From Paracoccus laeviglucosivorans (lineage in GTDB: Bacteria; Pseudomonadota; Alphaproteobacteria; Rhodobacterales; Rhodobacteraceae), in assembly GCF_900182695.1 (NCBI RefSeq), contig NZ_FXTK01000026.1, forward strand, positions 1 to 39,278: a stretch of 39,278 bases of DNA, read 5' to 3'. Both the position numbers and the translations under genes were made by a program. The notes under the pieces are model-generated. The model was not told the DNA's origin and searched no databases. It was given only the letters and a program-made list of their open reading frames with translations. Shown here in pieces: positions 24,913 to 33,324 of this stretch (its first letter is position 1; each line of letters opens with the position of its first letter).

Positions 24913-26076
24913 TCAGGCTTTGGGAAGTGATATGCGGAAAACGGTGCGACCGGGGCGGCTGTCCAGCGCGATCCACGCCCCATGGTCAGTGATGATTTTC
25001 GAGACAAGCGCCAGACCAAGGCCTGTGCCGTTCTCGCGCCCCGAAACGAAGGGTTCGAACACCTCGTCTGCAATGTTTTCGGGGATGCCGGGGCCGTCAT
25101 CCTCGATCTCGATCTGCAATGGCAGGCTGCGGCCCGCAGGCTCGGCCTCGGTCGGGGCCATCCGCAGCGTGCCGTCATAGAAACTGCGCATTCGGATCGT
25201 GCCGGTGTCGCGCCCGTCGCGCTTGATCGCCTCGGCGGCGTTCTTGACCAAATTCAGGCAGACCTGCACAAGCTGGTCGTTATCCGCCAGCGCAGCCGGC
25301 AGCGAGGGGTCGTAGTCGGGCACGATCTTCAGCCCCTTGCCAAATCCAACCATGGCCGAACGCCGCACACGCTCCAGCACGTCGTGAACGTTCACCTCGG
25401 TCAGTTTCGGGGCCGAGGTGTCGCCAAAGCGTTCCACCTGATCCAGCAATTCCACGATGCGGCGAGATTCCGCGACGATCAGATCGGCAAGGTCGCGGTC
25501 TTCGGGGGCAAGGTTCATGCCGATCAGCTGCGCTGCGCCCCGGATGCCCGCCAGCGGGTTCTTGATCTCATGCGCCAGCATTTCCGACATGCCGATGGCC
25601 TGACGCGCGGCGGAACGCACGGCGCGTCCCTGCCCAAGCCGCCCGGAATTTTCGCTGGGCGCGATCATCACCACGCTGCCGCCTTCGGGACTGGGGACCG
25701 GACCTGCATGGATCGTGCCCACGCGGTCGGCATGTCCGCCCAGCCCGTCCCCGATTTCAAAGCGCACGCCGGAACGGTTCAGCCCCTCATGCCCTTCGCG
25801 CACGCGGTCCAGCATTTCCGACATCGGCGGCACGATGCGCAGCCGTTTCTGAATCTCGGGGCCCTCAAGCGGCAGCCCCATCGCCGAGCGGCGCGAGACG
25901 TTCAGGAACGCCTCGGCCAGATCGTTCATGCCCGCGATGCGACCCTGCGCGTCGATGATGATGGCGGGCAAGGGCAAGGCAGACCAGTTCGGACCCACCT
26001 CGGCCGGAACGAAATCCGGGGGGATTTCGGACAGCTCGCCGCGACTGTCGGCTCTGGCCTTGACCCGAAATCTCAT
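24913..26076 (-). CDS. ntrB: Nitrogen sensor kinase NtrB
   Basis: This 387-residue cytosolic histidine kinase/phosphatase is controlled by PII and adjusts NtrC phosphorylation to nitrogen status. A PAS domain (about 33-145; LPAIIIDAQGRIAGMND) is followed by HisKA with H169 in LAHEIKNPLAGIRGAAQ. The ATPase domain has NLVKNAAEAI, DDGPGIP and NGTGLGLALVSKI. No membrane segment is seen, in agreement with the family. The ATG overlaps the dusB stop (ATGA), the classical nifR3-ntrB-ntrC linkage. Confidence 0.95.
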   Translation of the reverse strand: MRFRVKARADSRGELSEIPPDFVPAEVGPNWSALPLPAIIIDAQGRIAGMNDLAEAFLNVSRRSAMGLPLEGPEIQKRLRIVPPMSEMLDRVREGHEGLNRSGVRFEIGDGLGGHADRVGTIHAGPVPSPEGGSVVMIAPSENSGRLGQGRAVRSAARQAIGMSEMLAHEIKNPLAGIRGAAQLIGMNLAPEDRDLADLIVAESRRIVELLDQVERFGDTSAPKLTEVNVHDVLERVRRSAMVGFGKGLKIVPDYDPSLPAALADNDQLVQVCLNLVKNAAEAIKRDGRDTGTIRMRSFYDGTLRMAPTEAEPAGRSLPLQIEIEDDGPGIPENIADEVFEPFVSGRENGTGLGLALVSKIITDHGAWIALDSRPGRTVFRISLPKA

Positions 26077-27077
26077 GCGGCCCCCTGTGCGTCGGCAAAA
26101 CCCGCGCGGATCGCCGCCAGCGTCGCCTGAACCGAGGTGGCGCGCATCAGTTCCGCCCGGTTCGGCGCACCGTTCGCATCGGCATACCAGCCAAGATGCT
26201 TACGGGCGACACGCAGGCCCAGTTCATTGCCGTATAGCTGCAGAATATCCTCGTAATGCTGTGAGATTGCGTCGGAAAGCGCCCCACCCTGCGGGATGGT
26301 CGGCGCAGGCGTGCCCCAAAGCTGATGCGCGATCTGCGCCAGCTTCCATGGCTGGCCCTGCGCACCGCGACCGACCATGACGGCATCGGCCCCCGATTGC
26401 GCCAGCGCTTCGCGCGCAGATGCGGCATCGACCACATCGCCATTCGCGACCAGCGGCGGACGCCCCGGCAGGTTGGCCACCGCGCGGATCCGCGACCAGT
26501 CGGCACTGCCCGTATAGAACTGCGCCCGCGTGCGGCCATGCACGGTCAGCATCCTGATCCCTGCGTCGCGCGCCCGCGCCGCCAGTTCCGGCGCGTTCAT
26601 GCAATCCGCGTCCCAGCCCAGCCGCATCTTCAGCGTCACCGGCAGATCGGGGACGGCAGCGACCACGGCATCGATCAGCCCCAGCGCATGATCCAGATCA
26701 CGCATCAGGGCCGCGCCCGAAAGCCCGCCCGTCACCTTTTTGGCCGGGCAGCCCATGTTGATGTCCACGATCCGCGCGCCCATGCCCGCGACGATCCGCG
26801 CGGTTTCGGCCATCACGCCTGCCTCGCGCCCCGCGATCTGGACGCTGACGGGCAACACGCCTTCGATCAGCGCCTTGGCCCGGACCGAGGCACGGTTGGA
26901 CGGGCGCGGCGTCACCATTTCGGACGAGGCGACCATTTCGCTGACCATCAGCCCCGCCCCGCCGTGACGCGCAACCGCGCGGCGAAACGGCAAATCCGTG
27001 ATGCCCGCCATGGGTGCCAGAAAGACCGGCGGCCCAAGCTGCGTGTCGTTGAGAATGATGGGTTCAGGCAGGCTCAT
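26073..27077 (-). CDS. dusB: tRNA-dihydrouridine synthase (DusB/NifR3)
   Basis: This 334-residue flavoenzyme reduces uridine to dihydrouridine in tRNA. The TIM-barrel motifs are present: FLAPMAGITDLPFRR, VSVQIAGREAGVMAETARIV, INMGCPAKKVTGG with the catalytic cysteine, LTVHGRTRAQFYTG and VMVGRGAQGQPW. The start is the ATG at 27077 (MSLPEPIILND). The frame is open upstream to 27257, but that would leave almost no room for a promoter opposite sdaA and is not conserved-looking. It is the first gene of the ntr operon, historically nifR3. Confidence 0.94.
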   Translation of the reverse strand: MSLPEPIILNDTQLGPPVFLAPMAGITDLPFRRAVARHGGAGLMVSEMVASSEMVTPRPSNRASVRAKALIEGVLPVSVQIAGREAGVMAETARIVAGMGARIVDINMGCPAKKVTGGLSGAALMRDLDHALGLIDAVVAAVPDLPVTLKMRLGWDADCMNAPELAARARDAGIRMLTVHGRTRAQFYTGSADWSRIRAVANLPGRPPLVANGDVVDAASAREALAQSGADAVMVGRGAQGQPWKLAQIAHQLWGTPAPTIPQGGALSDAISQHYEDILQLYGNELGLRVARKHLGWYADANGAPNRAELMRATSVQATLAAIRAGFADAQGAA

Positions 27078-27308
27078 GTGGCAACTCGTAGGGTGTCGGT
27101 CAGGAATGCGAAAGAAAAGGGCGACTGCCTGATCGACAGGCTTTCGTGTCCTTGCGGTATCTGCTGGTTTTGCAGGCTTAATGCCTAAATACCGTGCAGT
27201 CTTTAATCCGTCAAATGTCGCAGTCGTGCTTGCGGCGCGTCGCAGCGGCACTGGCATCTGTGCGGGTCAGATATTAACTCTGACGCAAGCAAGGAAGGGT
27301 AGCGCGCC
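27078..27308. promoter_or_regulatory. Divergent promoter region of dusB-ntr and sdaA
   Basis: These 231 non-coding bases separate the divergently read dusB (minus) and sdaA (plus) and must carry both promoters. The part at 27175-27285 is AT-richer than its surroundings. No pair of -35/-10 boxes convincing enough to assign was seen, and no NtrC site could be identified by eye. The sdaA ribosome site AAGGAAGG lies at its right end. Confidence 0.45.
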
Positions 27309-28691
27309 ATGTTTCTGTCGGTCTTCGACGTCTTCAAGATCGGGGTGGGTCCGTCATCGTCCCATACGATGGGGCCGATGGTGGCGGGCGGACGCTTTCT
27401 GGACGGGCTGCGCGCCCAGCCGTTCAAGGCGCATGGGCTGCGCGCCAGCCTGCATGGCAGCCTTGCCTTTACCGGCAAAGGGCACGCCACCGACCGGGCC
27501 ACGATCCTTGGACTTGCGGGTTTTCTGCCCGAAACCATGGATGCCGAAGCCGCCGAGGCGGCGCTTGCGGCGAACCACGAAACCGGCATCCTGTCGCCCG
27601 CAGGTCTGGGCGATCTGGCTTTTGATCCGGCGCGCGATCTGATCTTCGACTTTGACCGGGCGCTGGCCGGTCATGCCAATGGCATGATCCTGATGGCCAC
27701 CGACGCGCAGGGCGACGTGATCTTTCAGGAGGTCTATTACTCGATCGGCGGCGGCTTCGTGATGACCGAGGCAGAGCTGGCCGCCAAGGGCAGCGACACC
27801 CGCAGCGACGACGCGCCCCGCGTGCCCTATCCCTTCTCGCTTGCTGCCGAGATGCTTGAGATGGCTGAAAAATCGGGCAAGACCATTGCCCAGATGAAGC
27901 GCGAAAATGAACGGGTCTACCGCTCGGACGCGCAGATTTCGGCGGGGATCGAACGGATCTGGCAGGTGATGCGCGATTGCATGGACCGCGGCCTTGCGAC
28001 CGGGGGCATCCTGCCGGGCGGGTTGTCGATCCGCCGCCGCGCCTCGGGCATCCATGAGGCGTTGAAGGCCGAGGCGGGCATGAACCTGACCGCCCCCCAT
28101 GTCATCAACGACTGGATGTCGATCTATGCGATGGCGGTGAACGAAGAAAACGCGGCGGGCGGACAGGTGGTGACCGCCCCCACCAATGGCGCGGCGGGCG
28201 TCGTGCCTGCGGTCATCCGCTATTGGCTGGACCATGTGCCGGGCGCCAGCCTGCGGCAGTTGGACGAATTCATGCTGACCGCTTCGGCGGTGGGCGGGCT
28301 GGTCAAGCACAACGCCTCGATCTCGGGTGCGGAATGCGGCTGTCAGGCCGAGGTGGGCAGCGCCAGCGCCATGGCAGCGGCCGGGCTGTGCGCCGTGCTG
28401 GGCGGCACCCCCGAACAGGTGGAAAACGCCGCCGAAATCGCGCTGGAGCATCACCTTGGCATGACCTGCGACCCGGTGCGCGGGCTGGTGCAGGTGCCCT
28501 GCATCGAGCGCAACGGACTGGGCGCGATCAAGGCCGTTTCGGCGGCCAGCCTTGCGCTGCGCGGCGATGGCAAGCATTTCGTGCCGCTGGACGCCGCAAT
28601 CGAGACTATGCGCCAGACCGGCCTCGACATGTCCGAAAAATACAAGGAAACCTCGCTGGGTGGTCTGGCCGTCAATGTCCCGAACTGCTGA
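27309..28691 (+). CDS. sdaA: L-serine ammonia-lyase (single-chain, iron-sulfur)
   Basis: This 460-residue enzyme deaminates L-serine to pyruvate and ammonia with a [4Fe-4S] cluster. The N-terminal beta domain begins MFLSVFDVFKIGVGPSSSHT and contains the signature SSSHTMGP. The alpha domain has APTNGAAGVVPAVI, SGAECGCQAEVG and MTCDPVRGLVQVPCIERN, and the protein ends in a cysteine (NVPNC), a feature of type II serine dehydratases whose C-terminal cysteine can occupy the cluster site. The start has AAGGAAGG upstream. It is transcribed alone, divergently from the ntr operon. Its product ammonia gives a loose metabolic link to the nitrogen regulators. Confidence 0.95.
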   Translation: MFLSVFDVFKIGVGPSSSHTMGPMVAGGRFLDGLRAQPFKAHGLRASLHGSLAFTGKGHATDRATILGLAGFLPETMDAEAAEAALAANHETGILSPAGLGDLAFDPARDLIFDFDRALAGHANGMILMATDAQGDVIFQEVYYSIGGGFVMTEAELAAKGSDTRSDDAPRVPYPFSLAAEMLEMAEKSGKTIAQMKRENERVYRSDAQISAGIERIWQVMRDCMDRGLATGGILPGGLSIRRRASGIHEALKAEAGMNLTAPHVINDWMSIYAMAVNEENAAGGQVVTAPTNGAAGVVPAVIRYWLDHVPGASLRQLDEFMLTASAVGGLVKHNASISGAECGCQAEVGSASAMAAAGLCAVLGGTPEQVENAAEIALEHHLGMTCDPVRGLVQVPCIERNGLGAIKAVSAASLALRGDGKHFVPLDAAIETMRQTGLDMSEKYKETSLGGLAVNVPNC

Positions 28692-28825
28692 GACGGGCAA
28701 ACGCGCAACTAACCGCGCAGGATTGGGCGGCATTTACGTAGTTTGGCGCTGAATGCTTGCCCAAGCCGGGGGGTTCCTGTAGCCAAGAAGGCATAAGGAA
28801 AACCCAAGGAACCGGGACAGAGCAG

Positions 28826-29704
28826 ATGAAATTCCGTTCGGCTTTCGCCGTGCTGTCGATGACAGTTGCGCTTACCGCTTGTGGCGAACTGCCCTTTCAG
28901 CAGTCCGATGAACCCGAGGTCGCGGCGCATTCCGGCCCGCCCACCGTTTCGCCGCTGGACGCCCCGATCGAAACCGGCACCGAAGGCACCGCAGTTTCGA
29001 CCGCCGAAGCCAGCACCATGAACACCGCAATTTTCCGCGCCGCCGGTTCCGGCTGGGTGGTGACGGCAGGCGACAAGCTGGCCGTCTACGAACGCCCCGG
29101 CCAACGCTCGACCGGCGTGACCGTGCGCCGCATGACTTATGGTCGCGGCGTCGAATTCATCGGCACGATGAACGGCTCGGTCTTCTCGCTGAACGTCCGC
29201 GCGGCGGAATGTCAGACGGGTGACGCCAAGACCCCCTTCACCGCACAACTGCGCGTGGGCACGCAGCGCCTGAGTGGCTGCGCCGCACCGACCGACAGCG
29301 TGCCGAAGCCGCAGGTCCGCGCCTCGTCCGCAGCACCGACGCCCAAGAAAGCCGCGCCGAAGCCCGCAGCACCTGCCGCGAAACCGGCCGAGGCCGCGAC
29401 GACCCCGGCGGCAAGCAGCACCGCGCCTGTGACCGAGCCCGCGACGACGCCCGCGACCGAGGCACCGGCCACGACGACCGCGCCGGAAACCCCGGCAGTG
29501 ACGCCCGCACCGGCGACCACGACGCCCGCGCCTGCAGCGCCTGCTGCGGCGGCACCGGAAGCACCCGCGACGCCTGCTCCGGCAGCGCCTGCGACCCCTG
29601 CGGCTGACGCGCCTGCGGCTGAAACCGCGCCTGCCACGGCCCCCGACACCACCCCGGTTCCCGAAACGGTGCTGCCACCGGCACCGACCTCGACCACCGA
29701 ATAA
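28826..29704 (+). CDS. COG3650-like lipoprotein with long Ala/Pro/Thr-rich tail
   Basis: This 292-residue protein has a signal peptide with lipobox VALTACGE (Cys at about 19). A conserved domain (about 70-155; GSGWVVTAGDKLAVYERP, then GVEFIGTMNGSVFSLNVRAA and two cysteines in ECQTG and LSGCAAP) resembles the COG3650 family of unknown function. From about 165 to the end the protein is almost only Ala, Pro, Thr, with few charges, and looks like a disordered, perhaps cell-wall-spanning stalk. The ATG at 28826 follows a GGGACAG stretch. It is separated from yjbH by a hairpin. Function is unknown. Confidence 0.75.
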   Translation: MKFRSAFAVLSMTVALTACGELPFQQSDEPEVAAHSGPPTVSPLDAPIETGTEGTAVSTAEASTMNTAIFRAAGSGWVVTAGDKLAVYERPGQRSTGVTVRRMTYGRGVEFIGTMNGSVFSLNVRAAECQTGDAKTPFTAQLRVGTQRLSGCAAPTDSVPKPQVRASSAAPTPKKAAPKPAAPAAKPAEAATTPAASSTAPVTEPATTPATEAPATTTAPETPAVTPAPATTTPAPAAPAAAAPEAPATPAPAAPATPAADAPAAETAPATAPDTTPVPETVLPPAPTSTTE

Positions 29705-29715
29705 GCCAAGCCACC

Positions 29716-29743
29716 GGCCCGTGCGTCACAAGATGCGCGGGCC
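29716..29743 (+). terminator. Hairpin terminator after the COG3650-like lipoprotein gene
   Basis: A nine-base stem (GGCCCGTGC, 29716-29724, with GCGCGGGCC at 29735-29743, one G-U pair) closes a 10-base loop and is followed by TTGCTCC. It lies 12 bases after the stop codon. Confidence 0.6.
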
Positions 29744-29788
29744 TTGCTCCGCAGACGCCTGCGGGATGCCATCTGAGAGGACACGCCG

Positions 29789-32020
29789 ATGCGCGCCCAT
29801 TCGACCCTGACCCGCCGCCTCATGGCCTCGACCATGCCGGTGGCGCTGCTTCTGAGCCTTGGGCCAGCCGCGGTGCAGGCTGATCCGTTGATCGGCCGGA
29901 ATTACAATTCATATGGCCTGCCGGGTGCCATCGACACGCCTTCGGCAGAAATGTTGCCGGATGCCACGCTGGGCGCCACGCTTAGCTATTCCGATCTTGC
30001 GCGCCGCAATACGCTGGTGTTTCAGGCCCTGCCGCGCCTGACCGTCGCGCTGCGCTATGGCCGGTTCGACATCACCGATGACGGCATCGGTGAGCCGACG
30101 AACGATGAACGTCGCGGCTATGTCTGGGACCGCAGCTTCGACCTGCGCTATCAGTTCATGGATGAAAACCCGAACGGCTGGCGTCCGGCCATGGCGATCG
30201 GGCTTCAGGATTTCATGGGGACGGGCTTTTACAGCGCCGAATATATCGTCGCGACCAAGACCATCAATCCGCGCCTGCGCGTCAGCGCCGGTCTGGGCTG
30301 GGGACGTCTGGCAAGCTCGGGCAGCATCGGCAGCTTTGGCGACCGCGGTGGCCCGGACGAAGATACGGGCGGCAAGCCCAATGTCGATCAGTGGTTCCGC
30401 GGCGATGTCGCGCCCTTTGCCAGCGTGACCTGGCAGGCGACCGACAAGCTGGCGCTGTCCGCCGAATATTCCGGTGACGACTATGCCTGTGAAACCGGCG
30501 ATGCCGACAATTGCGCCCGCGAAATCTGGGTGGGCGACAAGGACGAATTGTCGAACAACATCAACCTGGGCGCGACCTATCAGATGGGACCGAACTATCA
30601 GCTAGGCGCCTATGTGCTGGGCGGCAAGCAGTTCGGCGTGCAGTTCAGCGTGGCAATGGATCCGCGTCAGGCGCCTTTCCCCTCGGGTCTGGAAAAAGCG
30701 CCTGCCCCGGTGCGCGCACGTCCCGCGCCGTCCGCCGATCCCGATGGCTGGTCGGGCGCATGGTCGGCAGACCCGACCGCGCAACCCGCGATCCAGAAAG
30801 CACTGGGCGACGCCCTGTCGAAAGAAGGGCAGACGCTGGAATCGATGGCGCTGGACGCCAATCGCGCCGAAGTCCGCATCCGCAACAACCGCTATATCCA
30901 ACAGGCCGAGGCCGTGGGCCGCACCGCGCGTCTTATGACCCGCGCCCTGCCCCCCTCGGTCGAGACATTCGTCATCACCTCGTCCGAAGACGGACTGCCG
31001 ACCAGCTCGGTCACGCTGCGCCGTTCGGATGTCGAGCGGTTGGAGAACAGCGAAGCCGGGCAGATCGCCAATGTCGCGGTGGTGACCGACGCCGATCCGC
31101 GTCCGGGCAATCTGGTGCTGAACACTGAAGAATTCCCGCGCTTCCGCTGGGCGATCAAGCCCTATGTCGCGACCTCGCTTTTCGACCCGGATGAACCGTT
31201 CCGCTATGAGCTGGGCGCCGAGGCGGTGATGGAATACGAACTGACGCCGGGTCTGGTCCTTGCGGGCAGCGTGCGCCAGCGCGTCGCAGGCACGACCAAG
31301 CAGGAAGCGCCGGGCGGCATGGACCCGGATGAATACGAAGATCTGGACACCGATTACGATGCCAATGGCGTGCCGCGCGTGCGTTCGGACAGCCGGATGT
31401 ATTCGGGCAACAAGCGCCCGACCATTCCGCGCCTGACGCTGGCCTATTACGCCAAGCCGACCGAGACGGTTTACACCCGCCTGACCGTCGGCCTGCTGGA
31501 ACGCAGCTTCGGCGGCGTCTCGGCCGAGGCGCTGTGGTATCCGACCAATTCGCCGCTGGCGCTTGGTGCGGAAATCAACCGCGTCAAGAAACGCGATTTC
31601 CGCGATGCCTTCAGCTTCCGCGACTATGAGGTCACGACCGGGCATGTGTCGGCCTATTACGAATTCCAGAACGGCATCACCGCCGAACTGGACGTGGGCA
31701 AGTATCTGGCGGGCGACAATGGCGCGACGCTGACCGTTTCGCGCCAATTCGCCAATGGCTGGAAAGTCGGCGCATGGGTGACCAAGACCGACATGTCCGA
31801 AGAAGACTTCGGCGAAGGTTCGTTCGACAAGGGCGTGACCATCTCGATCCCGCTGGGCTGGGGCACGGGCGACCCGTCGCTGCGCCGCGTGGGTGGCGAC
31901 ATCCGTTCGCTGTCGCGTGACGGTGGCTCGCGCCTGCGTGTCGATGGGCGGCTGTACGACAAGGTCCGCGAAAGCCAGTCGGGCCAACTTTACCAAGGTT
32001 GGGGGAGGTTCTGGCGATGA
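29789..32020 (+). CDS. YjbH-domain outer-membrane protein (GfcD/YjbH family)
   Basis: This 743-residue exported protein has a signal peptide (PVALLLSLGPAAVQA, about 17-31) and starts its mature part with DPLIGRNYNSYGLPGAIDTP, the N-terminal signature of YjbH proteins. Alternating aromatic strands such as LTVALRYGRFDI and FDLRYQFM, and a C-terminal barrel-like half (LTLAYYAKPTETVYTRLTVG...YYEFQNGITAELDVGKYL), suggest an outer-membrane beta-barrel. In E. coli, yjbEFGH and gfcABCD are linked to exopolysaccharide and capsule production. The ATG has GAGAGG upstream. The stop overlaps the next start (ATGA), coupling it to the GfcB/YjbF lipoprotein. Confidence 0.87.
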   Translation: MRAHSTLTRRLMASTMPVALLLSLGPAAVQADPLIGRNYNSYGLPGAIDTPSAEMLPDATLGATLSYSDLARRNTLVFQALPRLTVALRYGRFDITDDGIGEPTNDERRGYVWDRSFDLRYQFMDENPNGWRPAMAIGLQDFMGTGFYSAEYIVATKTINPRLRVSAGLGWGRLASSGSIGSFGDRGGPDEDTGGKPNVDQWFRGDVAPFASVTWQATDKLALSAEYSGDDYACETGDADNCAREIWVGDKDELSNNINLGATYQMGPNYQLGAYVLGGKQFGVQFSVAMDPRQAPFPSGLEKAPAPVRARPAPSADPDGWSGAWSADPTAQPAIQKALGDALSKEGQTLESMALDANRAEVRIRNNRYIQQAEAVGRTARLMTRALPPSVETFVITSSEDGLPTSSVTLRRSDVERLENSEAGQIANVAVVTDADPRPGNLVLNTEEFPRFRWAIKPYVATSLFDPDEPFRYELGAEAVMEYELTPGLVLAGSVRQRVAGTTKQEAPGGMDPDEYEDLDTDYDANGVPRVRSDSRMYSGNKRPTIPRLTLAYYAKPTETVYTRLTVGLLERSFGGVSAEALWYPTNSPLALGAEINRVKKRDFRDAFSFRDYEVTTGHVSAYYEFQNGITAELDVGKYLAGDNGATLTVSRQFANGWKVGAWVTKTDMSEEDFGEGSFDKGVTISIPLGWGTGDPSLRRVGGDIRSLSRDGGSRLRVDGRLYDKVRESQSGQLYQGWGRFWR

Positions 32021-32670
32021 TCGGAACGACGATGCGTTACGCAATCGGCGCGACGGCGCTGGCCATGCTGGCCGCCTGCGGCAACATGAGCAGCCAGGAC
32101 TCGATCGCGGGCAAGCTGGTGCAGGCGGCGCGGCAGACGGTGGACAGCCGCAAGGCCGACGCCACCCCCGCCCAGCCGCGCGACCCGAACGAAATGGCCG
32201 CGACCGCGCTGCGCGTGAACAAAGGCCCGCTGATCCTGGTCGGGCTGGAAAGCCAGGGCTCGACCCAGGTGATGGCCATGACCGGCGAAAATGCCGGGCA
32301 ACGCACCTATATGACGCCGAACGAACAGGCGCTTGTCCTGCGCGGCGGGATGCTGGTCGGCACGCGCGGCCTGGGGCACGACCTGTCGGTCGCGGATTCC
32401 GCGCAATCGGCGGCGCTGATCCGCGCCAGCCGTGGCGGCCAGACCCAGCGCGTCATGCGCTACTGGACCGGCGACGGGCTTGAGCGTCCGATGACGCTGA
32501 CCTGCACCATCGGCGCGGGCCCCCGGCCCGGCGTCATGGTGGAAAGCTGCGAGAATGGGCCGCTGACATTCCAGAACAACTACATGGTTCAGGGTGGGCG
32601 CATTACGGTGTCGCGCCAATGGATCGGCCCGAATCTGGGCTACGTCACCATTCAGGAACTGCGCCCCTGA
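32017..32670 (+). CDS. YjbF/GfcB-family outer-membrane lipoprotein
   Basis: This 217-residue lipoprotein starts at ATG 32017 with GGGGGAGG upstream. Lipobox ALAMLAACGN gives Cys at about 23. The GfcB/YjbF domain covers most of the rest, with LILVGLESQGSTQVM, TPNEQALVLRGGMLVGTRGLGHDLS and a C-terminal RQWIGPNLGYVTIQELRP. It is the usual partner of YjbH in exopolysaccharide-related loci. In E. coli the order is E-F-G-H, whereas here H precedes F and no YjbG/GfcC gene is present. A strong bidirectional terminator follows. Confidence 0.85.
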   Translation: MIGTTMRYAIGATALAMLAACGNMSSQDSIAGKLVQAARQTVDSRKADATPAQPRDPNEMAATALRVNKGPLILVGLESQGSTQVMAMTGENAGQRTYMTPNEQALVLRGGMLVGTRGLGHDLSVADSAQSAALIRASRGGQTQRVMRYWTGDGLERPMTLTCTIGAGPRPGVMVESCENGPLTFQNNYMVQGGRITVSRQWIGPNLGYVTIQELRP

Positions 32671-32724
32671 TCACCTGACACCTGCGCCCCATGCGGGCGC
32701 GGGTCGCCTTGGTTCGAAAATGCA

Positions 32725-32750
32725 AAAGGCCCGCAGCGATGCGGGCCTTT
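32725..32750 (+). terminator. Strong, possibly bidirectional intrinsic terminator
   Basis: A 10-bp perfect stem (AAAGGCCCGC, 32725-32734, with GCGGGCCTTT, 32741-32750) with a six-base loop is followed by TGTCGTTTTG on the plus strand and TTGCATTTT on the minus strand. It sits between convergent yjbF and the small poly-Asp gene. A smaller GCGCCC/GGGCGC stem lies just upstream at 32684-32700. Confidence 0.85.
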
Positions 32751-32837
32751 GTCGTTTTGCCTTTTGGTCTGTCGCGCCGCACCCGAAGGGGCACTTACAG
32801 CCGGATGCCAAGGCAAAAGGTCATGACGCAATGGTAA

Positions 32838-32861
32838 AGGGCTGACCCGAAGGCCAGCCCT
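32838..32861 (-). terminator. Hairpin terminator after the small poly-Asp gene
   Basis: Arms AGGGCTG (32855-32861, read on the minus strand) and CAGCCCT (32838-32844) have a 10-base loop and are followed by TTACC. The hairpin begins about 27 bases after the stop of the small gene at 32888, giving that gene its own termination signal. Confidence 0.65.
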
Positions 32862-32887
32862 CCTGTACCAAGCTTCCTTGCGGAAGA

Positions 32888-33109
32888 TTAGTTGGTCGAG
32901 TCGTCATCATCATCGTCGTCGTCCGAAGCGACGGCGGCGATGACGCCCAGCAGCAGCAGGGCGGGGACGACGAGGCCAGCGTTCGACGAAGCGGGCTTCT
33001 CGTCAACGACGACCGGCTCAACTTCGACGACGGGGGCGACGTAGCCGCCAGCGAGAGCGGACGATGCGGTCAGGCCGAGGGCCAGCGCAAAGGTAGCAAA
33101 TTTGGTCAT
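32888..33109 (-). CDS. Small exported protein with hydrophobic segment and Asp8 tail
   Basis: This 73-residue protein begins MTKFATFALALGLTASSALA, a clear signal peptide with an ALA cleavage site. The mature part is short: an acidic/valine-rich stretch (PVVEVEPVVVDEKP), a hydrophobic segment (AGLVVPALLLLGVIAAVAS) and a tail of eight aspartates ending STN. No family with known function was recognised. Architecture (signal peptide, hydrophobic segment, low-complexity D/S/T end) recalls YjbE/GfcA, the small first proteins of E. coli yjbEFGH and gfcABCD, and the gene faces yjbH-yjbF. Poly-Asp beside zinc genes could alternatively mean cation binding. The ATG at 33109 has GGAG eight bases upstream, and a terminator follows, so it is very likely a real gene. 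Confidence 0.75.
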   Translation of the reverse strand: MTKFATFALALGLTASSALAGGYVAPVVEVEPVVVDEKPASSNAGLVVPALLLLGVIAAVASDDDDDDDDSTN

Positions 33110-33259
33110 GATCATGCTCCGTTCAAGTACTTTGAAGGCTGCAGTTTCCAGCAGCATCGTTGCGACAGTCGCATAAAGCCAATGACTTGGAAAGCTATCT
33201 TGAAACGCCATTCTTTCGCGCTGCGCCAAACTGTTGCATATTCGCCAACACCTTGGACG

Positions 33260-33324
33260 GTCGGCGGCAAACCGCCCGCCGACTGGCCGGTTCCCGCCGC
33301 GGCGATATGCGCCGGGAATTGGCC
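33260..33324 (-). terminator. Paired hairpins after znuB
   Basis: On the minus strand a 12-bp stem (arms 33313-33324 and 33285-33296, two G-U pairs) begins at the last base of the znuB stop codon. It is followed by a second 8-bp stem (GTCGGCGG/CCGCCGAC, arms 33276-33283 and 33260-33267). No long T-run follows, so this is a likely but not certain terminator of zur-znuC-znuB. Confidence 0.5.

Noticed and set aside
28770..28820. GGTTCC/GGAACC inverted repeat before the COG3650-like lipoprotein gene
   Set aside because: The stem is only six bases with a loop of more than 30, too weak to call a structure or riboswitch.
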